The notes: generated by a model from the sequence alone, not told the origin. 64,000 nucleotides of DNA from Rhodospirillaceae bacterium (GCA_029267445.1 JAJUIU010000004.1:26103-90102); one strand, 5' to 3'. Counted from the first letter of the stretch, positions 34,637 through 43,963 are shown. Made by a program: numbers and translations.

Positions 34637-36694
34637 TCAGGCCCGCATCAGGTCCGGGTGGTAGAGCCGGGTGCCCGGCAGTGTGAGCGACACAGTGGTG
34701 CCGACGCCGGGCGTGCTGGCGACGGACAGCGTGCCGCCGTGCGCCTCCACATATCCCTTGGCGAGCGGCAGGCCGAGGCCGATCCCGGACGTCTGCAGGC
34801 TGGGGCGCCCCGAGGATTTGCCGAACGGCGTCAGCGCCGAATCCACATCCTGCGGGGTCATGCCGGCGCCGCGATCCCCCACGCGGACCACCACGTCGCC
34901 CACCGCGTCGAGTTCGACCGTCAGCCGTACCGTGTCACCCCGCGCGCTTGCCCGGACGGCGTTCTGCAGGATGTTGACGATGGCCTGCTTCAGCCGCAGC
35001 TCGTCCCCCAGCAGCCGGCTGCGCGTGAGCGCCACCTCCGTCTCGATCACCACACCCGCCGCCGACGCCCGCTCCTGGACCATGCGCACGCAGCGCGCCA
35101 CCAGGGTCGGCAGGTCGATCCAGCCCTCGCGCAGCTCGAAGCGGCCGGCGTCCATGCGCGCGACGTCGAGCAGGTCGTTCACGAGCTGGAGCAGATGCAT
35201 CCCCCCGTCGTGGATGTCCTTCGCGTAGTCCCGGTAATGGGAGTTCCCCAGCCCGCCCAGCATCTCGTCCTTCAGGATCTGGGAGAACCCGATGATGGCG
35301 TTCAGCGGTGTCCGCAGCTCGTGGCTCACATTGGAGAGGAAGTGGGCCTTCGCGTGATCCGCCAGCTCCGCCCTCGCCAGCGCCGCGCGCAGCTCCTCCT
35401 GGCTTTGCGTCTCGGCCCGCAGGTCACGCGCGACGGCCATCACGGCGTCGCCGCCCAGTTCCGCCAAGGGCAGCAGGAGCAGGCGCGCCGGAACCCGGGA
35501 GCCGTCGACGGCGATGAAATCGATGTCCTGCCATCCGGCGTCCACGAGCGTGGCGTGATCCTTGAGCAGCCCCTCGACCCGCACCCGGTCGGCGGGGCTG
35601 ACGAGGTCCTCCAGCCGCCGCCCGATCAGCGGCGTGGCACGCCGCACGCCCAGCAGCGCGGCACCACCGTCGTTCAGCAGCTCCAGCCGTCCGTCGCGCA
35701 GCAGCGCCACCAGATCCGGCAAGTTCTCCACAAGGCGGCTGAGCCGGACCTCCCGGTTGCGGAGCTGTTCCGTCAGGGCCAAGCGTTCGGCCGCCACCCG
35801 CTGCGCGCCCATGAGGAAGATGGCGGTGAGCGCCACCATGACGGCGACGATCGAGAGGATCAGCCAGAGCACCCCGTCCAGGAACTCCGAAGCCGGGGCC
35901 GGCGCGTTCCATGTCAGCGACCCGAGCGCCGCGCCATCGGCGGCCACCAGGGGCAGATCCTCCTTCGAGGCCTCCGACGCGGTCCGCATGGCGATCGTCC
36001 CCACGGCCAGCGGTGCCGCGATCTCGGACAGCAACGCCTCGTCGAGCCGGCGGAGGAAGACGAGGACGGCGCCGCGCTCGGGCCTTTCCGACGTGATCTC
36101 CCGCCGGAGGTCGGCGGCGGCGGCGAGATGCGCGAAACCCGGCGTGCCGACCAGTCCGGAGGCCTGGCCCCGGGTCCCCGCCGGTGCCGCCGCGGCCGCG
36201 CGGGCCAGTGCCGGGACCTGGGGCGGCATGGCCATCCCTTCGGGAACGGTGAGTGTCTCCCCATCGCTGACCGCGAGACGGACCTTGCCGCTGTCATCGA
36301 TCAGCAGGACGCCCGTGATGCCGAAGCTGTCGAACAGGGTCGGTCCGATGTTGGCCGCGACCCAGGCGGGATCGGGTACCGCGCCGGGATCGCCGCCGGT
36401 CAGCGCGTCGACCGCCTCGTCCCAGTTGGCGTAATCGCCCGCCGTCGCCAGAAGGCGCTGGGCCGCCAAGGAAAGGGACGCCTCCACGGTACGGTTCGCC
36501 TGCCGCGCCGCGGAGGCGTCCTGCGAGCGCGCGGCGGCCACAATCACACCGCCGATGGCGAGAATCGAAAGGCAGAGCAGGACGAGAACAGGCAGGACCA
36601 GCCTGTCCATGCCGAAAGACGAGGAGCCGCCCTCCGCCTTCAGCAGGCGTGGCTTCGCAAGTCGCGGACGCGACGGCTCATCTCCAAACGTCAT
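34637..36694 (-). CDS. CHASE4-PAS hybrid-less sensor histidine kinase
   Basis: The 685-residue kinase has a first membrane helix (about 31-55), a periplasmic CHASE4 sensor domain (about 60-275) with the typical DYANWDEAVDAL start, a second helix (about 285-310), and a PAS domain (about 330-440). The HisKA domain carries SHELRTPL with the phosphorylated His458. The HATPase domain has N-box LQNAVRASA, G1 DRGAGM and G2 SGIGLGLPLAKG. It may sense a small molecule in the periplasm. No response regulator gene is adjacent, so its partner is elsewhere. It faces away from the porin gene across a 291-bp region. Confidence 0.92.
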   Translation of the reverse strand: MTFGDEPSRPRLAKPRLLKAEGGSSSFGMDRLVLPVLVLLCLSILAIGGVIVAAARSQDASAARQANRTVEASLSLAAQRLLATAGDYANWDEAVDALTGGDPGAVPDPAWVAANIGPTLFDSFGITGVLLIDDSGKVRLAVSDGETLTVPEGMAMPPQVPALARAAAAAPAGTRGQASGLVGTPGFAHLAAAADLRREITSERPERGAVLVFLRRLDEALLSEIAAPLAVGTIAMRTASEASKEDLPLVAADGAALGSLTWNAPAPASEFLDGVLWLILSIVAVMVALTAIFLMGAQRVAAERLALTEQLRNREVRLSRLVENLPDLVALLRDGRLELLNDGGAALLGVRRATPLIGRRLEDLVSPADRVRVEGLLKDHATLVDAGWQDIDFIAVDGSRVPARLLLLPLAELGGDAVMAVARDLRAETQSQEELRAALARAELADHAKAHFLSNVSHELRTPLNAIIGFSQILKDEMLGGLGNSHYRDYAKDIHDGGMHLLQLVNDLLDVARMDAGRFELREGWIDLPTLVARCVRMVQERASAAGVVIETEVALTRSRLLGDELRLKQAIVNILQNAVRASARGDTVRLTVELDAVGDVVVRVGDRGAGMTPQDVDSALTPFGKSSGRPSLQTSGIGLGLPLAKGYVEAHGGTLSVASTPGVGTTVSLTLPGTRLYHPDLMRA

Positions 36695-36769
36695 GGCGCA
36701 TCTTTGAACGGATTGCCTCCACTTTCAACGGGGGACTCCGGCGGATTGCGAATTTTGAGAAGAATCGGC

Positions 36770-36789
36770 CGAACGTATTAATGCGTTCG
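36770..36789. promoter_or_regulatory. 20-bp near-perfect palindrome between the kinase and porin genes
   Basis: CGAACGTATTAATGCGTTCG is a dyad with a single mismatched pair (T against G). It lies 76 bp upstream of the kinase start and 197 bp upstream of the porin start, in an AT-richer stretch. This length and symmetry suit a dimeric regulator binding site (inference). A TTGAGA element precedes it by 9 bp. Confidence 0.5.
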
Positions 36790-36985
36790 TATGAACCTCG
36801 GCATGTTGCACCGGGGGCACACCGCCGGCCCGTCATAAAAGCGAAATCGAATCGCATCAGGACGTTCATACTCCTTTGGTAGCCCTCCGTTTGCCTGGAA
36901 CACCGAAGCAGCCGTGCGCAACGACGCGGAATGACGGGTTGCGGGCCTTTCGGCGTCACCACGTCGCTAAAACGGAGTTTCAATA

Positions 36986-38386
36986 ATGACGTTCAAGACC
37001 ACGCTGATGGCCGGCACCATCCTCGGTGTCGTCGCCCTCGCGTCCGGCTCTGCCGTCGCGCAGACCCCCGGCGCCTCCCAGGCGCAGCTGGACGCCCTGA
37101 ACCGCCAGATCCAGGCTCTCCAGGGCCAGGTGAAGACCCTCTCCGAGAAGCTGGAGAAGGAGATCAAGGCCGTCGACAAGCGGGTGACCGACTCCCCGCG
37201 CGTCAGCATCGACAACGGCCGTCCGCGCATCCGCTCCGCTTCCGGCGCCTCCCAGGCGTTCGACGTGGCGCTACGCACCCGTTTCCACTTCGACTACGGC
37301 TACTGGTTCCCGGAGCAGGGTGCCGGTGACCTGCCGGACGGCTTCAACGTCCGCCGCGCCTTCATCGGCCTTTACGGCACCGTGTTCACCGACTGGAACT
37401 TCGGCATCAACGCCGACTTCTCCGGTCGCGGCAACGCCGGCCGTCTGCAGGACCTTTACATGGGCTTCACCGGCTTCAAGGGCTGGGTGATCGAGGCCGG
37501 CGCCTTCCAGCCGTCCTTCACGCTCATGGACACCATCAGCTCGAACGACATCCCGTTCATCGAGCGGTCGGCCACCAACAACATGGCCGTGTCGATCGTC
37601 GCCAACGAGGCGCGCACGGCCGTCGGCTTCCGTCACAACGGCCAGCGCTACCGCGTGTCGGCCTATCTGACCGGCCAGCAGATCGGTCAGACGGCCGGCG
37701 GCACCAACGACGACCAGGCCGCCGCGATCGGCCGCGTGTCCTTCCTGGCCGCGACCGGCAACAACTTCGACGTCCACCTGGGCGTCTCGGCCGGCTACAT
37801 GTGGGAACCGGCGACCAACAACACGCCGGGCGCGCGCACCTACTCCCTGTCCGAGCGTCCGGAAATCCGTATCGGCACGGCCCCGTCCTTCATCAACACG
37901 GGCAACATCGACACGGACGACTACTCGGTCTACGGCCTGGAGTTCGGTGCCACCTACGGCGCCTTCTGGAGCATGGCGGAGTGGTTCGAGCATGAGTTCG
38001 ACCAGCGCCCGGTCGGCGCGCCCGACCTGACGTTCGACAGCTGGTACGTCGCGGCCGGCTACATGCTGACGGGCGAGCGCCGTCCGTACAGCGTCGCCAG
38101 CGGCAACTTCGGCGCCCCGCGCGTGTCCTGGCCGTTCCGCGTCACGGGCGGCTACGGCACCGGCGCCTGGGAGCTGGCGGCCCGCTACTCCGTCGCCGAC
38201 CTGACCCGCGGCGACGCGGTCATCGCCACCGAGGGCGAGCAGGAAGTCGTGACGCTCGGCATCAACTGGTACGTCAACCCGGCGATCCGCTTCATGCTGA
38301 ACTACAACATCATCGAGGTTGACCGCCCCGTCGGCACCGACCTCGAGGCCGACGCCCTGGCCGTCCGCATGCAGTTCCAGTTCTGA
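36986..38386 (+). CDS. OprP/OprO-type outer membrane porin
   Basis: The 466-residue protein has a signal peptide (about residues 1-25, ending SAVAQ), a short coiled-coil N-terminal helix (QLDALNRQIQALQGQVKTLS) and a beta-barrel with alternating residues that ends with an aromatic Phe (MRMQFQF-like, here VRMQFQF). The FNVRRAFIGLYGTVFTDWNF segment is typical of the phosphate-selective porin O/P superfamily. Phosphate selectivity is not certain. Codon use is strongly biased to preferred codons, as in highly expressed genes. A strong terminator follows the stop, and a weak Pho-like site lies upstream. Confidence 0.9.
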   Translation: MTFKTTLMAGTILGVVALASGSAVAQTPGASQAQLDALNRQIQALQGQVKTLSEKLEKEIKAVDKRVTDSPRVSIDNGRPRIRSASGASQAFDVALRTRFHFDYGYWFPEQGAGDLPDGFNVRRAFIGLYGTVFTDWNFGINADFSGRGNAGRLQDLYMGFTGFKGWVIEAGAFQPSFTLMDTISSNDIPFIERSATNNMAVSIVANEARTAVGFRHNGQRYRVSAYLTGQQIGQTAGGTNDDQAAAIGRVSFLAATGNNFDVHLGVSAGYMWEPATNNTPGARTYSLSERPEIRIGTAPSFINTGNIDTDDYSVYGLEFGATYGAFWSMAEWFEHEFDQRPVGAPDLTFDSWYVAAGYMLTGERRPYSVASGNFGAPRVSWPFRVTGGYGTGAWELAARYSVADLTRGDAVIATEGEQEVVTLGINWYVNPAIRFMLNYNIIEVDRPVGTDLEADALAVRMQFQF

Positions 38387-38414
38387 TCGATCCCGCAAGG
38401 ATCGTCAAGGAAGA

Positions 38415-38443
38415 CCCCGCCGGCCGGTCCGGCGGGGTTTTTT
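38415..38443 (+). terminator. Rho-independent terminator after the porin gene
   Basis: CCCCGCCGG (38415-38423) and CCGGCGGGG (38429-38437) form a perfect 9-bp stem with a 5-nt loop, followed by six T. It lies 29 bp after the porin stop. This is the clearest intrinsic terminator in the window. Confidence 0.92.
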
Positions 38444-38472
38444 CTCTACTGTTCCATGTCCCTGGGATCGTT

Positions 38473-39321
38473 TCAGCCGAGGCGGCGGACGGCGCTGATC
38501 CCCTTGTCGCCGGCCCGGCGGACGACCTCGGCCAGCGGCTCCCGCGCCACGCACATGTGGAAGGCGTTGGCGTGCACGAGGTCCGTCGCGTCGGCCATGA
38601 TTCCCACATGGCCGGGGAAGAAGACGATGTCGCCGCGCCGGAAGGCGTGCCCCGCGCCGTCATCGGACACCAGCGCGCCGACGGCCGCCGCCTGCTGGTC
38701 GCTGTCGCGCGGGCAGGCGATCCCGGCCGCCGCGAGGGCGAGCTGCACCAGGGCCGAGCAGTCGAGCCCCAGGCTGGTCCGCCCGCCCCAGAGGTAGGGC
38801 GCCTCCAGGAAGCGCAGTGCCGTGTCCACCGGGTCCGCAGGCTTGGCCCCACGGGTTGCCAGATGCCGGGAATAGACGAAGCCCCCGCCCGCCACAGCAC
38901 TCCAGTTCCCCTCCGTGCCGGTCACGGTGACGGCGCAGCCCAGGCTCAGCATGTCGAGCGGGGGCGTCTTCAGGTCGGGTGCAGGGAACAGGTAGGTGCG
39001 CAGCGCCGCGACCGTGTGCGTCGGCTCCGCCGGCTCCATCTCCAGCCCTTCGATCCGGGTCCAGCCGACATAGCCGTCCGTCGCGTTCTGGCCCCAGGCC
39101 CAGCCGTCGCGCTCCTCGTAGACGGTGAAGACCTCGCCGAACAGGAGCTGGCTGGCCTGACGCGATTCGAAGGACGGCTCCTCGTTCAGCGCGGCGAAAC
39201 CGGCGCGCATCTGGCAGGCAACACCGTCGACATAGCGCTCCGCCCGCACCACCCCGCGCAGGGAGGCGGCGGCGAGATCGGGGCGGTAGGCGTTGACGCG
39301 CGGATCGGGGGCGGCGCTCAT
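38473..39321 (-). CDS. NlpC/P60 family cell-wall peptidase with SH3-like domain
   Basis: The 282-residue protein is a putative gamma-D-glutamyl-diaminopimelate endopeptidase. Two SH3-like regions come first (about 25-165), followed by the NlpC/P60 domain. The catalytic Cys lies in LGLDCSALVQLAL, His in FFPGHVGIMADA and the third polar residue in LVHANAFHM. No obvious signal peptide is seen, so it may be cytoplasmic and act on recycled muropeptides like related proteins. Its ATG overlaps the stop of the MarR-like gene by 4 bp. It lies beside a leucyl aminopeptidase, as in several alphaproteobacteria. Confidence 0.9.
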   Translation of the reverse strand: MSAAPDPRVNAYRPDLAAASLRGVVRAERYVDGVACQMRAGFAALNEEPSFESRQASQLLFGEVFTVYEERDGWAWGQNATDGYVGWTRIEGLEMEPAEPTHTVAALRTYLFPAPDLKTPPLDMLSLGCAVTVTGTEGNWSAVAGGGFVYSRHLATRGAKPADPVDTALRFLEAPYLWGGRTSLGLDCSALVQLALAAAGIACPRDSDQQAAAVGALVSDDGAGHAFRRGDIVFFPGHVGIMADATDLVHANAFHMCVAREPLAEVVRRAGDKGISAVRRLG

Positions 39322-39728
39322 GCGTCGACGGCCGCAGGCACCGGGGACGCGGACGGGGGCGCCGCCTCGTCGTCGAAGATGCCGGGCGGCGGTTCGGCGG
39401 TCCAACCCGCGTCGATGACCATCTGCGCGAACTCCGTCAGGTGCACGGAGCCTTTGACCGTGCGCTGGACAAGAACGTTCCGCCCGTCGTCCGGGTCCTT
39501 CTTTCGCTTCACGAAGCCAAGCTCCGACAGGCGGTCCACCGCCCGCGTCACGGCCGGCTTGGAGATCTTCAGCGCCGCCGCCATGCCGCGCACCGTGTGG
39601 GGCGGCGGGGTCAGATAGACGCTCAGCAGGATGGCGAGCTGCCGGCCCGACAGGTCCGGCCCGTCGGCGCGGATGCTGGCGACCAGCGCCTTGCGCCAGT
39701 GCTGCAGCGCCTCCAGTTTGGCCGACAT
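39318..39728 (-). CDS. MarR family transcriptional regulator
   Basis: The 136-residue protein shows a winged-helix MarR core with GRQLAILLSVYL, VRGMAAALKISKPAVTRAVD (HTH) and the wing GFVKRKKDPDDGRNV. The C-terminal tail is Pro/Ala-rich and unlikely to be folded. The stop is embedded in the start of the NlpC/P60 gene, so the regulator and the peptidase are translated together. Its target and signal are unknown; autoregulation is typical of the family. Confidence 0.87.
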   Translation of the reverse strand: MSAKLEALQHWRKALVASIRADGPDLSGRQLAILLSVYLTPPPHTVRGMAAALKISKPAVTRAVDRLSELGFVKRKKDPDDGRNVLVQRTVKGSVHLTEFAQMVIDAGWTAEPPPGIFDDEAAPPSASPVPAAVDA

Positions 39729-39825
39729 GTCGCCCCCGATCCCGGGCGCGCCACGGGCGCCCGACGGCGGCGATTCTGCCGGAAGTAACCCGACCGGGCA
39801 AGCGGGGGCGCCAGCGCCCGCCCGC

Positions 39826-41217
39826 TCAGCCCTTCTTTGCCTTCGCCACCCGGTCCCGGATCACGGCGAACACGGCCCGCAGGGTCATCGCCTCGCCGCC
39901 CTCCGGCCGGCCGGGACGGGGCGCGGGATTCCAGGCGAACAGGTCGAAATGCGCCCAGGACTGGCCGTCCGGGACGAACTCCTTCAGGAAAAGGGCGGCC
40001 GTGATGGCCCCGGCGAAGGTGCCGCCGGCGGCGTTGTTGATGTCGGCGACCTTGCTGTCCAGCATCCGCCGATAGGGCTGCCACAGGGGCAGGCGCCACA
40101 TCGGATCGGCCTCCGCCCGCGACGCGGCCATCAGCGCGTCGGCGAGGTCGTCGTCGTTGCTGAAAAGGGCGGGCAGGTCCGGCCCCAGCGCCACGCGGGC
40201 GGCCCCGGTCAGCGTGGCGAAATCGACCAGCAGGGCCGGCTTGTCCTCCACCGCCTCGGCCAGAGCGTCGCAGAGGATCAGGCGCCCCTCCGCGTCGGTG
40301 TTGCCGATCTCCACATGCAGGCCCTTGCGGGTGGGAATCACGTCCAGCGGACGGAAGGCGTTGCCGGACACCGCGTTCTCCACCGCCGGCACCAGTACCC
40401 GCAGCCGGATCGGCAGCCCCGCCCTCATGATCATCCGGGCGAGGCCCAGGGCGTGCGCCGCACCGCCCATGTCCTTCTTCATCAGCAGCATGTTGGCGGA
40501 CGACTTGATGTCCAGTCCGCCCGTGTCGAACACGACACCCTTGCCGACCAGCGTGACGGCCGGGGCCGCCTTGTCGCCCCAGCGCAGGTCGATCAGCAGC
40601 GGCGGCCGGCTGGAGGCGCGACCCACGGCATGGATCATCGGATAGTTCTTGGCGAGCAGCTCGTCCCCTTCGATCACCTTGACCTTGGCGTCGAACTCCG
40701 CCGCCAGATCCTTGGCGACCTTGGCGATGTCGCGCGGCCCCATGTGCTCCGCCGGGGTATTCACCATGTCCCGGACGAGCCAGGCGGCCGTCGCCACCCG
40801 CTCCACCGCCGCGAGGTCGGCACCCGTCGGCAGGACGAGCTGCGGGAACTCCTTCGGCGTCTTGCGGTAGCGCGCGAACTGATAGCAGGCGAGCGCCCAG
40901 CCGGTGGCCACCAGTGTCGCCTCCTGCTTGGTCAGCTTCGCCGCCACCCTGTAGCTGCCCTTGGGCAGGCTGGCGGGCAGTCCGGCAAGGCTCCAGAGGT
41001 CGAGCTTCTCCCCGACGCCGACAAGCACGCGGGCCAGCCGCCCATCCTCGCCCGGCAGCAGGACGCTGGCGCCCGGCTCGGCCGTGAAGCCGACGCTGCC
41101 GATCCAGGCGCGGGTGGCTTGGGGTGCCGAATCCAGCCAGCCCTGGAAGGCGGACTTGGCGACGGGCTCGATGGCGACGGTGTCGGTGGCGGGCTTGGCG
41201 CGCAGGCAGGGCAGCAC
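39826..41217 (-). CDS. Leucyl aminopeptidase (M17 family)
   Basis: The 463-residue protein is an M17 metalloaminopeptidase that releases N-terminal residues from peptides. The metal-binding motifs are VGKGVVFDTGGLDIK and the family signature NTDAEGRLIL, with DMGGAAHALG between. An N-terminal domain of about 170 residues precedes the catalytic one. The start is a GTG at 41217, chosen because it gives the usual family length; in-frame ATG codons further upstream (41331, 41367) would add a low-complexity Pro/Ala tail. Regulator and NlpC/P60 peptidase genes lie downstream on the same strand. Confidence 0.9.
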   Translation of the reverse strand: MLPCLRAKPATDTVAIEPVAKSAFQGWLDSAPQATRAWIGSVGFTAEPGASVLLPGEDGRLARVLVGVGEKLDLWSLAGLPASLPKGSYRVAAKLTKQEATLVATGWALACYQFARYRKTPKEFPQLVLPTGADLAAVERVATAAWLVRDMVNTPAEHMGPRDIAKVAKDLAAEFDAKVKVIEGDELLAKNYPMIHAVGRASSRPPLLIDLRWGDKAAPAVTLVGKGVVFDTGGLDIKSSANMLLMKKDMGGAAHALGLARMIMRAGLPIRLRVLVPAVENAVSGNAFRPLDVIPTRKGLHVEIGNTDAEGRLILCDALAEAVEDKPALLVDFATLTGAARVALGPDLPALFSNDDDLADALMAASRAEADPMWRLPLWQPYRRMLDSKVADINNAAGGTFAGAITAALFLKEFVPDGQSWAHFDLFAWNPAPRPGRPEGGEAMTLRAVFAVIRDRVAKAKKG

Positions 41218-41428
41218 GGGTGTGGACCTTGCGATGGGAGGCGGTCTGGCGGGCGGGGCGCCCGCCGGGTGGGAGCGCGAGAATGCAGCGGAAGGGCGCG
41301 CAAGGAAAGAGGCAGGGCGCCGCCGCCCCATACGAAGGGATGATTTGACCCCTTCGTCGGGGCACACCTAAGCTCCGGATGCGGGAACGACGTCGCGGCA
41401 CGGCAGCGCGCAATCGAGGAAACGCCCC

Positions 41429-42082
41429 ATGGACGCCTACAGGATCGTCATCGGCAGCAAGGCCTATTCGTCCTGGTCGCTGCGACCCTGGCTGGCGCTG
41501 CGCCACGTCGGCGTCCCCTTCGAGGAGGAGGTGATCCCGCTGCGCACGCCGGAAACACGGCAGCGCATCCTGGCCCACTCCCCGGCCGGAAAGGTGCCGG
41601 TGCTGATCCATGGCAAGGTGATCGTGTGGGACAGCCTCGCCATCTGCGAGTATCTGGCGGAGCGGCACCCGAACGCCGGACTGTGGCCCTGGGACCCCGC
41701 GGCGCGGGCGCTGGCGCGGTCGGTCTCGGCGGAGATGCATTCGGGCTTCCAGGACCTGCGCCGCAACCTGTTCATGGACCTGAAGCGTACCATCGACGTG
41801 CCGGAACGCCGCGCCGCGGCGGCTGCGGACATCGCCCGCGTGGTTGCGATCTGGCGCGACTGCCGCGACCGGTTCGGTGACGACGGACCCTTCCTATTCG
41901 GCCGCTTCTCCATCGCCGACTGCATGTTCGCGCCGGTCTGCACGCGCTTCACCACCTGGGGCGTTGAGGTCGACGCCGACACGCGCGCCTACATGGACGC
42001 GGTCTTCGCCCTGCCGGCGATGAAGGACTGGGTGGAGGCGGCGAAGGCCGAGCCCTGGACGGTGGACATGCTGGCGGGCTGA
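41429..42082 (+). CDS. Glutathione S-transferase family protein
   Basis: The 217-residue product has an N-terminal thioredoxin-fold GST domain with SKAYSSWSLRPWLALRH and the cis-proline motif GKVPVLIHG, followed by DSLAICEYLAERHP. A C-terminal helical domain follows. The SxxSSWSLRPWL start resembles the group that includes maleylacetoacetate isomerase-like and Zeta-like GSTs, but the substrate is unknown. It ends 9 bp before the convergent TAXI gene. Confidence 0.88.
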   Translation: MDAYRIVIGSKAYSSWSLRPWLALRHVGVPFEEEVIPLRTPETRQRILAHSPAGKVPVLIHGKVIVWDSLAICEYLAERHPNAGLWPWDPAARALARSVSAEMHSGFQDLRRNLFMDLKRTIDVPERRAAAAADIARVVAIWRDCRDRFGDDGPFLFGRFSIADCMFAPVCTRFTTWGVEVDADTRAYMDAVFALPAMKDWVEAAKAEPWTVDMLAG

Positions 42083-42091
42083 GCCCGCCCG

Positions 42092-43234
42092 TCACTGACC
42101 GGGGGTGTCCGTCGGCGGCTTCAGCCGGGGGATCGGCACGCCGGGTTCCTCCGGCGGCAAGGCCGCGATCTCGGCGGCGAAACCCGACTCCCGGTAGAAC
42201 CGCTCGGCCCCCGGATGCAGGGGCACCGGCAATGCCTGCAGCGCCGTTTCGATCCGGATGCTGGAGCCGCGCGGATGTCCCGCGTCCAGCACCGCGCGCA
42301 CGTTCGGATGCCAGAGGGCGCGGGTGATCCCGTGGACGAGTTCCTCCTCCACCAGCCGGTTCACCACCCAGATGGCGCCGACCCCAAGCGTCGGCGTCGC
42401 CGCCACGTCGCGATAGGCACCCTCCGGGATCAGGGCCGGCGTGTAGAAGGGCAGCCGCCGGGCCAGCGTCTCAGCCCGCACGCCCTCCAGCGGAAGCAGC
42501 CGGATGGGAAGCCGCCCCGCCAGATCCGCGACGGCCGGCAGCGGGTGGCCGCCGACGATGAAGAAGGCCTCCAGATCGCCCGTCACCAGCCGGTCGCCGG
42601 CGGCGCCGGGGCTGAGATAGACGGGCTCGATCCGCTTCTCCGACAGGCCGAAGGCGGCCAGGATGCCGCGCGCGGTGACGAGCGTGCCCGACCCCTTCTC
42701 GCCCAGGGCCACCCGTCGGCCCCGCAGGTCGGCCACCCCGGCGATGCCGGAATCGGCGCGGACCACCAGATGGATCGTCTCGGTGTAGAGGTTCGCGATG
42801 GCGCGCAGGTCTGAGAAGGGCTCCGCATCCTCGAATGCGCCCAGCGCCCGGTAGGCGGCGTAGGTGATGTCGGCCTGGGACAGGCCGGATTCCATGCGAC
42901 GCTCCTGGATCGCCCGGACGTTCTCGACGGCGCCCGACGTGCTCTGCGCCACCGCGATCAGGCCCGGCACACCACAGCTGCCGCCCCGGTCGCACGGGCG
43001 GGAACCGGGCGGGTTGCTGATCGCGTTCGCCAGGATGCCGCCGATCAGGAAGTAGGTGCCGCCCGTCGTCCCCGTGCCGATCTGGAAATAGCGAAGCGCC
43101 TGGGCGGCGGCGGTGCGCGGCAGCGCGGCCGTGGCGGACAGGGCCAGTCCGGCCGCGAGGACCTGCCTGCGGCTGAGCTGTGCGGCTTTCGGGGCACGGG
43201 ATATCACGGCGTCACGCACGCGGCTGGTCATCAT
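42092..43234 (-). CDS. TAXI family TRAP transporter solute-binding protein
   Basis: The 380-residue protein has an N-terminal twin-arginine signal (LSRRQVLAAGLALSATAALP) and the TAXI-type start YFQIGTGTTGGTYFLIGG. The motif AVAQSTSGAVENVRAI and the lobe-two region GEKGSGTLVTARGILAAFG are typical of TAXI proteins, which bind substrate in the periplasm for TRAP carriers. No TRAP permease gene is adjacent, so it would pair with a distant one. The sequence starts with two ATG codons (43234 and 43231); the first is used. Confidence 0.9.
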   Translation of the reverse strand: MMTSRVRDAVISRAPKAAQLSRRQVLAAGLALSATAALPRTAAAQALRYFQIGTGTTGGTYFLIGGILANAISNPPGSRPCDRGGSCGVPGLIAVAQSTSGAVENVRAIQERRMESGLSQADITYAAYRALGAFEDAEPFSDLRAIANLYTETIHLVVRADSGIAGVADLRGRRVALGEKGSGTLVTARGILAAFGLSEKRIEPVYLSPGAAGDRLVTGDLEAFFIVGGHPLPAVADLAGRLPIRLLPLEGVRAETLARRLPFYTPALIPEGAYRDVAATPTLGVGAIWVVNRLVEEELVHGITRALWHPNVRAVLDAGHPRGSSIRIETALQALPVPLHPGAERFYRESGFAAEIAALPPEEPGVPIPRLKPPTDTPGQ

Positions 43235-43381
43235 CCCTGGTCCGATTCTGCGCCAGAACCACGGGGCCGCAACGGGAAACCGCCGCAGACACCACCGAAT
43301 CGGATGATCGGCGCCGACCGTGGCTTAGTTTGAACAGCCGTGTGGCGGAAATGTCGCCAAACGCGGGCGGCGGTAAGCCCT

Positions 43382-43963
43382 TCAGAGCACACCGAGCAGC
43401 ATCAGCAGCCCTGCGAGGGCGAGGGCCGCACCCGCCACCCGCACCGCGCCCTGCGACAGCGCCTGCGCGATGACGCTGGAGAGCCCGACTCCGGCGCAGG
43501 CCATCAGCAGGCCGCCGGTTCCGGCCCCGACCCAGAACAGGAGCGGCGTGCTGACAGCACCGGCCCACGACGCCATGGCGACACCGAAGGCCCCGGCGGC
43601 CACCACCGCCAGGACGAGGCCGACCACCACGGGCAGCGTCACGCCAAGCGCCACCAGTCCGCCCAGCACGACGAGGCTGCCCTCCATCACCAGCCCACTG
43701 TGGGGCATGCGCACACCGGACTGGTGCAGCAGCCCGAGGATTATCATCGCCGTCAGGCCGACGGCCGGAAGCTGCCACGCCGCCTTGCCCCCCTGCTCCG
43801 CCGCCCACAGGCCGAGGCCGACCAGCCCGAGCAGGATCGGCAGCGCCACCAGCGGGCCCGTCAGGCCGGCGCCGAAGCTGCCGCCGCCGAGCGTGGTCAA
43901 GGCCGCCGCCGGCTGGCTCGCCACGACGAGACCGAGGGCGACGACGGAAGCGGGCAGGCGCAT
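43382..43963 (-). CDS. HupE/UreJ-fold membrane protein lacking the metal-binding residues
   Basis: The 193-residue product has a signal-like N-terminus (cleavage near residue 21) and about six membrane helices. It aligns well with HupE/UreJ nickel/cobalt permeases around GLWAAEQGG, PAVGLTAM and MPHSGLV. The family signature with His-Pro and Asp-His (HPxxGxDH) is replaced by GPLVALPI, so the metal-binding His and Asp residues are missing. The later His-rich motif is also absent. The protein therefore probably keeps the fold but not the usual metal transport. No hydrogenase or urease gene is nearby. Confidence 0.8.
   Translation of the reverse strand: MRLPASVVALGLVVASQPAAALTTLGGGSFGAGLTGPLVALPILLGLVGLGLWAAEQGGKAAWQLPAVGLTAMIILGLLHQSGVRMPHSGLVMEGSLVVLGGLVALGVTLPVVVGLVLAVVAAGAFGVAMASWAGAVSTPLLFWVGAGTGGLLMACAGVGLSSVIAQALSQGAVRVAGAALALAGLLMLLGVL

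Noticed and set aside
36755..36782. TTGAGA and TATTAAT as a porin promoter
   Set aside because: The spacing is only 15 bp and the -10 overlaps the palindrome, so it is too uncertain to list as a promoter.
39790..39830. GC-rich hairpin GGGCGC-TG-GCGCCC after the aminopeptidase gene
   Set aside because: No run of T follows it in the direction of transcription, so it is not a convincing intrinsic terminator.
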